Shown here: positions 26,891 to 37,827 of the stretch, in pieces | Layout: every line of letters starts with the position of its first letter | Numbering within the stretch: the stretch's first letter is position 1 | Assembly (NCBI GenBank): GCA_030063045.1 | Contig: JAQSEB010000127.1 | Location: forward strand, 248,001-312,000 | Direction: 5' to 3' | From: Pratylenchus scribneri | Taxonomy: Eukaryota > Nematoda > Chromadorea > Rhabditida > Pratylenchidae | Length of the DNA stretch: 64,000 nucleotides | The notes under the pieces: generated by a model | The model's input: only the letters and a program-made list of their open reading frames with translations | Database searches by the model: none | What the model was told of the DNA's origin: nothing | Translations under genes and position numbers: made by a program

Positions 26891-27466
26891 TTGGCAATCC
26901 TAAAGAATCTGGCCCCCAAATTTTTTTGCATTTTCTTGGGTAAAAAATGATGCAGAATTCATATATCACATCAATTTTGTCATATCTTACCATCTTAGTA
27001 AGAAAATGCCGACTTTTACCAAGAAAAAGCAAAGGGGGGACCAAGGGCATTTTGGGTGAAAATTTTTACTTGGCCATATAATAGCTCAATCGACGCAGCT
27101 CGATGAGCTCGAACCAATGGTACCATTTTTATAAGGTAAGTTATTGGCAAGTTATGACCAAAAGAAATATTTGTCTTGGTAGCATATTTTGACTTCTAAC
27201 TTGCCTATATTGCAATATTATTCAATAAAAATGGTACCATTGGTTCGAGCTCATCGAGCTGCGTCGATTGAGCTATTATATGGCCAAGTAAAAATTTTCA
27301 CCCAAAATGCCCTTGGTCCCCCCTTTGCTTTTTCTTGGTAAAAGTCGGCATTTTCTTACTAAGATGGTAAGATATGACAAAATTGATGTGATATATGAAT
27401 TCTGCATCATTTTTTACCCTAGAAAATGCAAAAAAATTTGGGGGCCAGATTCTTTAGGATTGCCAA
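26891..27466. mobile_element. Foldback element B, 576 bp, nearly perfect 242-bp inverted arms
   Basis: The arms 26891-27132 and 27225-27466 match at all but one of 242 positions (TTCTTGGG in the left arm against TTCTAGGG in the reverse complement of the right). The ends read TTGGCAATCC and GGATTGCCAA, and TAAT flanks both sides, a possible 4-bp target duplication that is weak in such AT-rich sequence. The arms contain GGGGGGACCAAGGGC and the core AATCGACGCAGCTCGATGAG followed by GGTACC. The centre is a 92-bp AT-rich loop. No ORF. Confidence 0.88.
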
Positions 27467-27879
27467 TAATTTTATTGTTTTTTACCTTGCATTAGCTATT
27501 ACTATTAGTACTTTCTATAAAATTACAAATATGAAAAATGAAAAATCTCGCTTTTTCGAAATATCTAATAACCAAAAATATCTATTCATTTTCATTCAAA
27601 GCAGCAGAGAAGAAATCTCAACCTTCCATTCACAGATCGTCAATTTTTTGTTTAATTGCTATTTAATATTTTACTTTAAAACTAAAACTACAAAACTTTT
27701 TAATAAATAACTTAAAAATCGTCAATAATCCCATTAATATTTATTCCTAATTTACAAATCACTAGTTACGTAAAATTTTTTTTTGTAATTAACATGTAAA
27801 TTGAAAAACCACAAATATAAATAGCATAAAACAAACTCCAAATTTATTATAGACTGATTGTACAAAATAAGCTAAAAGC
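27467..27879. promoter_or_regulatory. Upstream region of the CBM48-like gene
   Basis: AT-rich 5' flank between foldback element B and the ATG at 27880. TATAAATA at about 27814-27821 is a TATA-like string about 60 bp before the start codon; nothing else is distinctive. Confidence 0.25.
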
Positions 27880-30806
27880 ATGTCTTCTTTAATAAATTCG
27901 CACAGCATCAAATTGGGTAATACAAATTGTCAAATTATTGGGCCAGATTCGAACATTGTTGATGTGTTAATAGAGATCAAAAAAGGAAAAGCCAATTCTG
28001 CTATTTTTCTCATTGTAAGTCATTATCAATTATCATAATCATATCAAATTGATCAATTTTTTTCAGGGTTCCTGGGACAATTGGATTGGCAAAATTCGGA
28101 TGAAATATTCCAATTTTACAACTTCATTTTTGGCTGTCCTGTCTCTTCCAATTTCATCAAAAATTAGTAAGCATTTAACTTTTGGATACAATTTAATTTG
28201 ACGAGAAAATTACTGAAAATGCCAAAAAAAAATGTTGAAATTGTCCAAAAAAGTTATAACGGTTCTTGTCCTACACCCTCAAACCATATACCCAATCGAA
28301 ATCGATTTTGTATATAATTTGTCATGGTTTGGTCAAAACTTAAGTATTAAACTGGTTAAACCATCTTGCAGTTTTGGTTCAAAACCAATTAAAATTAAAC
28401 CATGACAAATTATATACCAATCGACGCGTCTTGACGAGATTTATCGATTGATTATATGGTCTTTGGATCTAGGACAATCTTTTGAATCTTTATAATATAA
28501 TCTTTTCGACAGTTTTACCATTTTTCGACAAATCAAATCAATACCTACTATCCTAGAATAAATAACCAAATTTTAGACGAATATGAATTCCTTTTCACCA
28601 ATGGAGATCCACGAGATTTTGGTTATCATGTCAACAAATATCGAAATCGAAGTCCTTCGAAGACATTGAAAAAGGGGAGAGTTAATTTTGTCAAACTGAA
28701 TTTCAACACACAAAATGGCAATCGAAATTCAACATCGATTGAAAATAAAGACTTGGTTTGGTTTATTAATTATTGATTTTATTGATTTTTTAAAATTTAG
28801 CTGCAAAAAATAATGATGGTCGATAATTCTATGGTCAAATTGATAAAACGCGTGAAAACCGATGTAAAACGGCAGGTAAAAAATGAAATTTAGATAAGAA
28901 TTTAATATTATTTTTCAAGAATTTCTTGGGACAAACTATGAAGAAAATTAAACAAAAATATTCCAAAATTCGGAATAAACTTTCGTCGCAATTGCAAATC
29001 AATCCGCAACAAATGAAGTCATTGATTGATGTAGCCATTCGAGCCCATGCTTATGTGATAATTTTATTCCTTCTTTATGATTGGTCAAAATTGGAAAAAG
29101 AAAGTGCCGCGTTGAAGGTGGGTAAACACATTTTTTGGCAACATGAGGGATGAGGGTACTCCCAAATGGTACTTATGAAGATTGTATTCACCTTTTTTAA
29201 TTGGGAATGCAAACCAAATAGTGAAGGCCTCCCTATTAACTCATTCATTAGGATTAGGATCATTAGAGGTTACCTGGGATACCCCTGAATCACCCTAACC
29301 TTAATCTCGATTTGGTACTAATGGAGTCTTTAAAATAACTCATTTAGAATAAGAATTGAACTAATTTTATTGAATTTGCTATCAAATTAAAGAACAGACT
29401 TTTGGCTATCTAATAACATTAATTTTATATTAATTGGTCCAGAATTGATGGAATTATGCCTAATAAAACATTTAAAATGACTTTTACTATAGATTGGCGA
29501 AATATATGAAGTTTTTTTTTGAGTAGAATTCGAACAATTCTGAGTCAAATTAAATAAAATTAATATTTTTAAACAGCCAAATTTGATCTTAAATCTGATA
29601 TTAAAATCATTAAACTTGGTTCAGTATTTGATGAATTACGGCACCAAGTTTTGACTTCCTCATGATATTCTAAATTTAATTTTTTTAATTAATAGAAAAG
29701 CAAAAATGTCGTGACAATTCGTGTTGAATTCATGAACAAATTACAACAATTTGTGATGACCAAAGAGGAGGCCATTCATCAATTTAAACGCACATTTTGC
29801 CAACCACTGCTTATTGTATGCCGTCAAATTGGTTTGGGTGAAGAATCAATGGAAATTCGAAAATTGAAGACATTTTTGAAGAGATGGGAGGATGAGGGGC
29901 CGAAGAAAGAGGATAAGATTGTCGAGAAGATGATGAAAAAGGAGCAGCAAGTGGAGAAAAAGGTATAATTTATATTTGTTTACAACTTTCACGCAATCTT
30001 GATTAGGCATTTCCCAAATTTCCCGAGCTTTAGCTAGACGATTCCAGAAAACTCTACTCTACTTTGCACATTTTTTAAAGTAGACTCATTCGACTCGGAA
30101 TGGTCGATTTAGTCTATGAAATTTCATTTTCATACTGGGATAACTTTTTATTAAAAAGTTGAACCATGGTTTAAAACCCAAACAGGTTTTGGTTTACTAA
30201 CTTTTGCCTATATATTAATACCGGTTTGCAATGGAAATTTCATAGACTAAATCGACCAAGCTGAATCGAATAAGCATATTCTCGCCACAAAAATTACCCA
30301 GCTAAAGGCATCCGTACAATTCCGGAAATGCCCTAATTAAGCGTAAACTATCTAATTTTTGAACAATTTTGATTCCAACAAATATTCAGGCATTAACCGA
30401 AATGTTGATGACGCAACGCCCGAGGCAGAAGAATAATAGAAAGAAGGAAATCATCCGCAGAAACAATGTTGATTGGGGTTTTTTGCGGCAAAAAGGATTG
30501 AGGAAAAAGACATTTGAAAGACGGGTGAGGAGTCGAATAATGGAGAAGAACAAATTCAACAAAAAGAAGGCAACGACAGAAATGATTATGGAAGGCGGAA
30601 ATGAAAAATGGTGGATTGAAAACAGGAACAAAGGACAGAAAGAAGCAAATAGAAAAGCAATGGAATTGGCCAATAAACAAAAATTGATGAATGAAGTGAA
30701 TGAGAAGATGAAGGAAGAAAACCATCGTCGAATTTGTTTGAAAGAGGAGGAATCATCGGAAATTCTGCAATTGAAGACCTTCTTGGATGCCAATTTTTGC
30801 GCATAA
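27880..30806 (+). CDS. Protein with glycogen-binding-like (AMPK-beta/CBM48-type) domain and basic coiled-coil tail, about 456 aa
   Basis: Exons 27880-28014, 28067-28166, 28577-28755, 28801-28875, 28920-29117, 29696-29962, 30390-30806; all phases join and the stop is TAA. Residues about 40-90 read FLIGSWDNW..KI.M......F.A.L.LP....EYEFLFTNGD, the layout of the glycogen-binding E-set domain of AMPK beta subunits (G-S-x-x-x-W, then a Y-x-F-x-x-x-G-x strand pair). After it the protein is rich in K, R and E: KKIKQKYSKIRNKL, then long charged helices in the last two exons with several basic clusters. There is no signal peptide. The rest of an AMPK beta subunit is absent, so it is not AMPK itself. 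Two introns contain foldback elements (C and E). Function unknown; the domain call rests on pattern only. Confidence 0.68.
28262..28480. mobile_element. Foldback element C, in an intron of the CBM48-like gene
   Basis: The inner arms TATATAATTTGTCATGGTTT and AAACCATGACAAATTATATA are perfect inverted repeats. The right arm then carries ATCGACGCGTCTTGACGAG; the left arm has lost most of this core. The outer parts (TTGTCCTA..CATATA against TATATGG..TAGGACAA) also pair. It shares its inner arm with element D, 30 kb away. Confidence 0.75.
29999..30345. mobile_element. Foldback element E (degenerate), in an intron of the CBM48-like gene
   Basis: The inner arms TGGTCGATTTAGTCTATGAA (about 30104-30123) and its reverse complement (about 30236-30255) match. 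Flanking sequence pairs more loosely out to TTAGGCATTTCC on the left and GGAAATGCCCTAA on the right. No core copy identical to the other elements is present, only ATTCGACTC/GAATCGAAT. Confidence 0.6.
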
Positions 30807-31412
30807 GAATCTCATGTATAATATACAACAAATTTGACATATGAAAAGACATTTTTGACATTTCCAAATTTAAAATTCATTTTTCTAAACGCAATTTTAC
30901 CATCATAAAATTTTACATGAATAAAATTGTTTTATCTTTCTAGAAAATAAAAATTTGTTATTAGGTTTTAGAAATAAGTTAATTAAATTACTTAAATGAA
31001 CAATTCTTTCCATTTCTCTCCCAATTAAATTGTTATTAAATATTTTCGCGCACATGTGGTTATTAGTTGAAAAAAAAAATTTCCGAGAAATGAATGGATA
31101 TATGCAAAAAGTTTTGACCAAAGTTGGCAATATATGGATCAAATTGGCTTGAAAAAGACCAAAAGATAAAATTGGTGGATTTTGGTCTATTTTTTTGCTC
31201 ATTTTTTCTTTATATTTTTGGCAAATTTAATCAAATCTACTAAATCTTTCTATATTTAATTATAATTATATAAAATGGTACTAAATTTGCTAAATTAAAT
31301 GCTAATGTTAACTTAAATTGTAATGTGAAAATTTCCATCTTTTTATTATTCCTATCAGCAATTTGATTCATTCAATGATATGAATAAAATAAAAGAGAGC
31401 ATCCATTCAGTT
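30807..31412. other. Intergenic stretch
   Basis: AT-rich sequence between the CBM48-like gene and tRNA-Leu. No gene seen. Confidence 0.4.
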
Positions 31413-31526
31413 GCAGGGATGGCCGAGTGGTCTAAGGCGCTAGACTCAAGCGATTTTGGCTTGCCCAAATTGACGGGGTTTTCTAGTGGGAGTATTCCCG
31501 CGTGGGTTCGAATCCCACTTCCTGCA
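31413..31526 (+). tRNA. tRNA-Leu (anticodon CAA) with an intron
   Basis: Acceptor GCAGGGA pairs with TTCCTGC (one G-T), and A follows as discriminator. The D arm GCCGAGTGGTCTAAGGC is the leucine class II form, and the T arm is GTGGGTTCGAATCCCAC. The anticodon stem CTAGA/TCTAG closes a loop holding CAA, with an intron of about 34 nt just after the anticodon, and a long variable arm follows. An intron in tRNA-Leu(CAA) is the usual state in animals. Confidence 0.95.
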
Positions 31527-32071
31527 AATATTTTTTTCATTTTTTAAATTTATTTTAAAAAATTTTTTCTTGGCCGTCCGCTTTTTTGGAGCATCCAAAA
31601 GCAATGGGAATGCTTAATAAATTACCTGATAGGGACAAAAAAATGGCACGTTTCATTACAAAACTACCTTACTAATATGAAGAATATTTTTATTAAACTA
31701 TTTTTTGGAAATTGTTCAAACTTTTTTCAAGATTATCCATTTATGAATTTATGTGATTTACTTTTTAAAAAGTTAATAAAAAAAATCGAAGTTTATCAAA
31801 TTCAAATTATTTTAATTTTACTTAAATTTCGAGAGAATTTTTAGTTTTTTCTATTATTTGTTCAGCCTTTTTGAAATCCCAATTTTTATTTTAGAGTCAA
31901 AGTGCGTCAATTTTACGGACCAAAGTATCCAAATGAAATTAAATTTATTCATCTGTTTCCAATTTCACAATTTTATGAATTCGCTTTATTCCACTTCATT
32001 TCATTAATTTGAATTTTGAATCCAATTCCAACAAAAAATCCACAAAGTCCAGAAGATAATCAAATTGAAAA
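31527..32071. other. Intergenic stretch
   Basis: AT-rich flank between tRNA-Leu and the secreted Q/P-rich gene; it probably holds that gene's promoter. No distinct motif recognised. Confidence 0.4.
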
Positions 32072-34679
32072 ATGCTGCAAATTTCTTTATTGTTTTTATT
32101 GGTAATAATTATTGTTGGGGCTCAAAATCCACAACCACCACAACAACAACCGGTTAGATAATTTTTAAATTATTCATCAAACATTAGTTTCAAAACCATT
32201 TTACTGACTTGATTAGCAAATTTATTAGAATATTGAGATTTATTAAATAAATTAATACAGAAAAGGTTTTAAATCAGGATTTCAGCTATATCCTCTTTTA
32301 CATTTTTTGAAAATTTTCTTTTTTAAATTTTTGAGTTAAAATTTTAAATTTCGGCTTACTTTATGCTTATCTATCTCCTAAAAACGAAATAGGTTAATTA
32401 AAGAAGCTCATTTGGCTTAAAAATGCCAATTTTGGACACAATTAAAATATTTTCATCTTTTTTCTATTAAAATTATTTATTTTACGAAAATGCTTCTATT
32501 CCCCAATTCAAGGTTAATAGTCCTCAACCACTCTATGATAGTAATGGACAACCAGTCTATTACAACGGTCAACCCGTCTATACTAATCCTCAAATTTCGC
32601 AACAACAGCCTCCGAATGGTCAACAAATTATGTACTATCAACCGGTCTATGGGAGCCCACCGCAACCAAATAATACAAACCAGCCGCAGCCGCCCCCTCA
32701 GCAACAGCCACAACAGCAGCCTCAGCAACAACAGCCACAACCAATTCAGGCACAACAACCACAGCCACAATCACAACCCTATTATCTGCCACCAAATAAC
32801 ACTTATCCTCAACAACAATTGCTATCATATCAACCGCCATCGGTACGGTAACACTAAAATACTGTAGAATTGGTAAATTTGGAATTGCAGCCTAAAGAGA
32901 CATCAATTAATTAAGATTTTAAGGTAAATTAAAACTAACATCTCTACGGTAATAATACCTATCTATCTACTTAATGATTGATATTTATAAAATCTAACTA
33001 ATTTGCATTTATTTAAGTCATACTACACACTTCAATGTCTCGCCCATGATTCGCAAGGTTACTGTATCAAATATGGACATGGACCGCCGCAACAAAATCA
33101 GCCAAATTCATATCCGTACGCACAACCTTATCCATATTATCCGCCACAATCATATTATGGTCAACCACCAAGCCATTCTAACGATGGCAGCCATGAAAAG
33201 AATGTGAACACAAATACGAATAATATTAATATTGGGTCGAATGCATTGCCGAATAACAATAATAATAATGGCCCAGTGAATGGAGGAGGGAGTCCGAATT
33301 ATTATGGAAATGGGAACAATTTATTAAAGGTATTATTGGTATTTTATTTATTCTTCAATTTTTAATTTTAGAAAATAAAATAATCAAATAGAGGATATTT
33401 TAAAATAATTCAAATAATTATTTTAATATTAAAATATATAGTGGAAAACAAAAGTTAGAATTTTTGATCTTTTTTAATTGTTCGTTAAAAATTAATAAGT
33501 AAAAAATTTGGCCCATCCTCTATAAGGAAACCTTGACCCAAATATTGCTTGGCTCAAACGTTGTTCCTTCCCCATATCAGCAACCAGTCCAACAACCAGT
33601 TTATGCACAACCCCAGCAACAACAACAACAACCACCCTATTATCAGCAACCCCCGCAGCAACCTTATTATCAACAACAACCACCTTATCAACAACCATAT
33701 CAGCAACAACCCTACCAACCCTACAATAACACACAGCCACAATGCACAAATCGTGAGTTATTGGCTGAATTATAAATAAGTACATTATTTAGTCAATCTT
33801 TAGTCTTTAAAAATGTCCATTTTTATAAAGAATTATTAATAAAAAGAATTATTAATTATCTGTTTTGAATTTAAAAAAATACCTACCTATTAGAGATCGG
33901 ACGGGTCGGGTTCCCGATCGGGTTTTTTCGGGAACCCGACTCGGGTTTTTTCGGGAAACCCGACCCGAAGACCCGACCGAAGAATTTTTAGATTTTTCGG
34001 GTTTTTTCGGGTTCGGGTTTTTTCGGGAAACCCGAACTGGAACCCGACCGAAACTTTTTTCGACTGAAATGAATATTTAACCGTACATTTCCAAAGATAA
34101 ATTACAAATATTGATCTTTCTAGACAATTATTCGTTTAATTCGTTAATTTATCATTTTTCAACAATAGAAAAAAAATTTTTTTTGCACTATTTTTTTGAA
34201 AATTATAAAAACCCGAAAAAACCGCGGGGTTTTTTCTGGTTCGGGTTTTTCGGGAAACCCGAACCGGAACCCGACCGAAGCGCCGTGCCGATCTCTACTA
34301 CCTATACCCAAGATATTCTTTTTTTGAAGTGTCAGAATCAGAATCAACATTAAAAATTTTAATTTTAAATTATAAAAATTATTGTTATTTTGTTAAATCA
34401 TTGATGATTGTTGGATCAAATTCTAATAAATTTTTTTCTTATTTATTAGACTATATTAATGACCTAAAAAATAATTAATAGGCAAAGAAGCGAAATTGGT
34501 TGATAATTAATAAAATTATTTATGAAAATCTCGATTTAAAAATAAAATTTTTGAATTATTTTTATAACTATTTAATCATTTTTTTAGAATGCACTTTCAA
34601 CTTAAATGCAAATGGGAACACCCAATGTTCGGGCGATTATCGTTGCACACCAAATGGACAGTGCTGTCTTCAATATTAA
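32072..34679 (+). CDS. Secreted Q/P/Y-rich low-complexity protein with Cys-rich C-terminus, about 328 aa
   Basis: Exons 32072-32152, 32513-32842, 33018-33329, 33581-33752, 34588-34679 (TAA); phases join throughout. The N-terminus MLQISLLFLLVIIIVGAQ is a clear signal peptide, so the product is exported. The body is made of Gln, Pro, Asn and Tyr: QPVYYNGQPVYTNPQ, runs of PQQQPQQ, and YYQQPPQQPYYQQQ. One short Cys module (QCLAHDSQGYC) opens exon 3, and the last exon gives QCSGDYRCTPNGQCCLQY. This is the style of nematode prion-like Q/N-rich (pqn/abu) extracellular proteins, which line cuticle or pharynx, but no orthologue is claimed. The introns carry a hAT MITE (33891-34297). Confidence 0.8.
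33891..34297. mobile_element. hAT-type MITE, 407 bp, with perfect 8-bp target duplication
   Basis: The ends TAGAGATCGG and CCGATCTCTA are inverted repeats flanked by CTACCTAT on both sides (33883-33890 and 34298-34305). Both subterminal regions are filled with short inverted motifs of the type CGGGTTTTTTCGGGAAACCCG (broken here and there), while the centre is AT-rich. It lies in the last intron of the secreted Q/P-rich gene. Confidence 0.92.
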
Positions 34680-35003
34680 TAATGTGGCGCAAACGCAAAA
34701 TGAAGAGTGATTAATTTAATGAATGATGAAATATATTAAGGGGAATTTATTAAAATTCATAATTTCAATTTGAGCTATTTATGATGGACTCGCATTGAAT
34801 TTTTATGTGAACATTCTTCAAATACTTGATAAAATTTTAAGGAAATTTCTTGAAAAAAAGGCCAAACTATATTTATAATAGATAATGTATTGGAAAATAT
34901 TTTTTTATCGGCAAGATTATTTTTTTACCAAATTTCATAAATAATTAGAGAAAAATTGAATAAATGTGACATAACAGTGCTCATTTATTCATAGAATCAT
35001 CAT
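34680..35003. other. Convergent intergenic gap
   Basis: AT-rich sequence between the stop of the secreted Q/P-rich gene (+) and that of the FLYWCH-like gene (-). Nothing else seen. Confidence 0.4.
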
Positions 35004-36436
35004 CTAATATTTGTGTTCATGTTTTCCTCGAACATACAGACATCCATTCTTCTTAATATAAATTCCACGAAATGGGCATTTTCCACCATCAATTCCTATT
35101 TTTAGACAGCTCAAATTCACGGTTACTTGCCATGTATTACGTATTGTTAATCCATATTTATTGAAAAATATTTCTGGTTGAACTTTTTTGTCAATTTCTT
35201 CTTTAAATTTCCAAATTCGGCCATAATTGTCTTCATAGTCATCTTTAATGTTTTGTGGTACTTTCTATAAAAAAAATTAATTATTTGCCTCTAAAATTTT
35301 TTCCTCAACAAACCCCCTTTTTTGAGTGTTCATGTTTTCCTCGGGTATACAAACACTCATTTTCTTCCAAATAAATTCCTGAAAATGGGCACATTCCACC
35401 AGAGGGGCTCCTCTTTTGACATTCCAAATATAAATGTGTTTTTGTTTTATTCTTTCGGATTCTAGAAAAGCCAAATTCCTGGAGAAATATTTCTTCAGAA
35501 TAATTTTTGCCAATTCTAGAATGATAAGGCCAATGTTTGCCATGGCCATCTACATGGTCGGGTTCATCTGTCTAAAAATATTTGAAAAAGTAAAATATCA
35601 AAATATGTATATATGTAATTGATTGATAGCAGAGGAAGAGGAAAATAAATTTAAATGATTTGGAATAGCAAATCCAAATCCAAAGTATGAATTTAAAAAT
35701 CAATTTGCATACATTTAAACGCATAAATATGTTTAAGAATTTCAAAAATGGTTCATATTTTCATTAATAACTACAAAATAATTAATATAAATTGCTGTTA
35801 TATTAATGAAAAATCATATTTATTTTGCATCAAATTAAAATTTTTAGTAAATGGAACTAAAGGGTAATTCGGATCCAGGTCGAAATGCATTGATAAATAA
35901 ATTATTTTCGTTTAATTTGATAACAAATCTGCTACGAAATAATTTTCCATATGACAATTATTTGCTTACCATTTCCTGCTTTATCTGAATAATTTGAGCA
36001 TTTTCCACTTTATGATTATGCTCATTCCGCGTGTAGACAATTGAACAAGACTTGAGGAAAGTAACTTGAAATGGACATTCTTCGATGGAGCATTCATATT
36101 GACGAATCAATTTTTCATCTTTGCTAACAATGATTGCCCCCATTTTTCGGCACCATTTCTTCAAATGTCTTTCATCCTGAATTTTGCACACAAAATCCCA
36201 AATATTGCCCGAATTATCCATGAAGTCCGGCTCATCGTCATTCTCGTCCATTTCATCAATATTATTCAGATGTCCTTCTTCTTCTTCAAAATTGTCTTCC
36301 TTTCCAAATTCATTCAAATTCTTTTTAACTTCTTCTTCCATGTAATCTTCTAAAATGAATTAATTTTAAAATATTTAAACTTATTTTTACCATCAAAATT
36401 AATGGAATTATTTTTGCAGCCATCATTCAGATCCAT
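35004..36436 (-). CDS. Protein with three tandem FLYWCH-like zinc-binding repeats, about 314 aa
   Basis: Exons 36436-36391, 36349-35970, 35571-35314, 35264-35004; the phases join and the stop is TAG. Exons 2, 3 and 4 each encode one copy of the same module: an acidic lead-in, G.xxW.F/Y, about 40 residues, then C-x(4-8)-CPF..(G)IY....C(L/I)(V/Y)YTR(G/N)(K)HEH. The conserved ends read CSIEECPFQV..YTRNEHNH, CQKRSPSGGMCPFSGIY..YTRGKHEH and CLKIGIDGGKCPFRGIY..YVRGKHEH. C-C-H-H spacing with an HxH end places it in the FLYWCH/WRKY-GCM1 zinc-finger superfamily, which binds DNA and is shared with Mutator-type transposases. No DDE transposase domain follows, so it looks like a host regulator or a domesticated DNA-binding part. 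One module per exon suggests exon duplication. Confidence 0.72.
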
Positions 36437-37011
36437 TTTATTTTTATAAAATTATTAATATTATTTTAAAACAATTTTTAAATCTGAAATATGCCAAAAA
36501 TTTAGAATAATTTACGAAAAATTCATTGAATAATTTAAAATGAATGGGAAATGTGGATAAATTATTTAATATTTCAATAAATTTTAATTTATAAATGTTT
36601 TTGATCCACTAAAAATGTTGATAATAGTACTTTACTTATTCAAAATGAAATAATAATGAAAGATTGATGGAGAATGTGGTGGGTATTCCGTATTCCTCCA
36701 TTCACTGCGGTCACATATTTAAATTTTGGCCTTTAGAAATGAAAATGACAAAGAACGTTTGAATTGATTAATGGCCCTCAAACTACCAATACCAACGGAG
36801 AAATAAATGCGATTGGGAAATTGCCCAAGGGAAATACATATTTAAAAATATTTTCTTCTTTACATTTTGATGGAGGATTTATTTTTGACATTTTTATTTT
36901 TATTCAAAAATAAAATCCGTATTTCTCTACAATATAGCCTCTCATTTTACCAATTAGTTTATCTTTATTTCATTAATTTAAATTTTGATGGCTAGTAAAA
37001 TAAATTTATCA

Positions 37012-37046
<35 letters not shown>

Positions 37047-37074
37047 GCAACAATTTTGATTGATATCGAATAGT
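36437..37074. repeat. Intergenic stretch with an (AAAT)n microsatellite
   Basis: AT-rich with a run of AAAT units at about 37012-37045. Otherwise nothing seen. Confidence 0.6.
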
Positions 37075-37617
37075 TCAAAATGGGCCATTTTTAAAGGCTG
37101 AATAAAAGGACCAACTAATTTCCATCGGCTTTGTTTCTTTTTCCTTAATTTTCGTTGTGAATTCTTTAGCCAATTTTTCATGTAACTTATCTTCATTGGT
37201 AGATTTGGATCTGAAAAATAAATTTTAATTTTAAATTTAAAATGGAAAAATATTTTCATAGCAATAATTTGGATTTATTTTTGAGAAAATTTTTCTCCAT
37301 ATTCCAAACTATTTTTCTAGAAGAAAGGAATCCATAAAAATTTTTTGATAATTCAATAAAATTTTGTATTATTAAAATAAAATTCCATCTTACCTTATAC
37401 ATTTGAGCACAAAATTTGCCGTTTCATGAAAAGTTTCCGGTTTATAATACTCATTGAAAACCAATGCCTCGCAAATTTGCGGATTATCCATACGAAATGT
37501 GCCCTCATCCGGTTTTACATAAAATCCACCCCATTCCAGCGCCTCATCCTGCAATTCGTCCGGACCCAAATACAATTGGCATTCAAAACCGAGAGGATGC
37601 TGAGCTTGTAGAAATTT
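37075..37617 (-). CDS. Two orphan coding exons: alternative 3' end of the neighbouring gene, or a gene fragment
   Basis: Exon 37617-37394 has good AG and GT sites and encodes KFLQAQHPLGFECQL..FVLKCIR. It joins in phase to 37210-37075, which ends with a TGA after a K/E-rich helix (KLAKEFTTKIKEKETKP). No start codon or first exon was found. The preceding gene (exons ending at 37828) uses phase 0 at all of its late junctions, so these exons could replace its last exon by alternative splicing. Both exon D of that gene and this one start KFLQ, but further similarity is slight. Confidence 0.4.
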
Positions 37618-37827
37618 CTAAAAATTTAATGGCTGATGAATTATTCTTAAAAAAATTATTTTTAATGGGTATTTTTTCCATTTTTCTTTGGTTAAAATGG
37701 ATTATAACTTGTAAATTCTAAAATTATATCCTTAGGGAATTAAGTTTCATTTTTTCTTTAATTGCTCATCAATAATATATAAAATAAGTAACAATTTATT
37801 TTTCTGAATTATTTTATTTATTTATTG

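Noticed and set aside
30386..30867. Minus-strand ORFs of 93-135 aa opposite the last exon of the CBM48-like gene
   Set aside because: Shadows of the K/E-rich coding strand, giving F/L/S-rich antisense frames.
31355..31540. 61-aa minus-strand ORF over tRNA-Leu
   Set aside because: It is the antisense of the tRNA and its flanks.
32477..32840. Minus-strand W/L-rich and V/A-rich ORFs opposite the Q/P-rich exon
   Set aside because: Antisense reading of CAA/CCA repeats.
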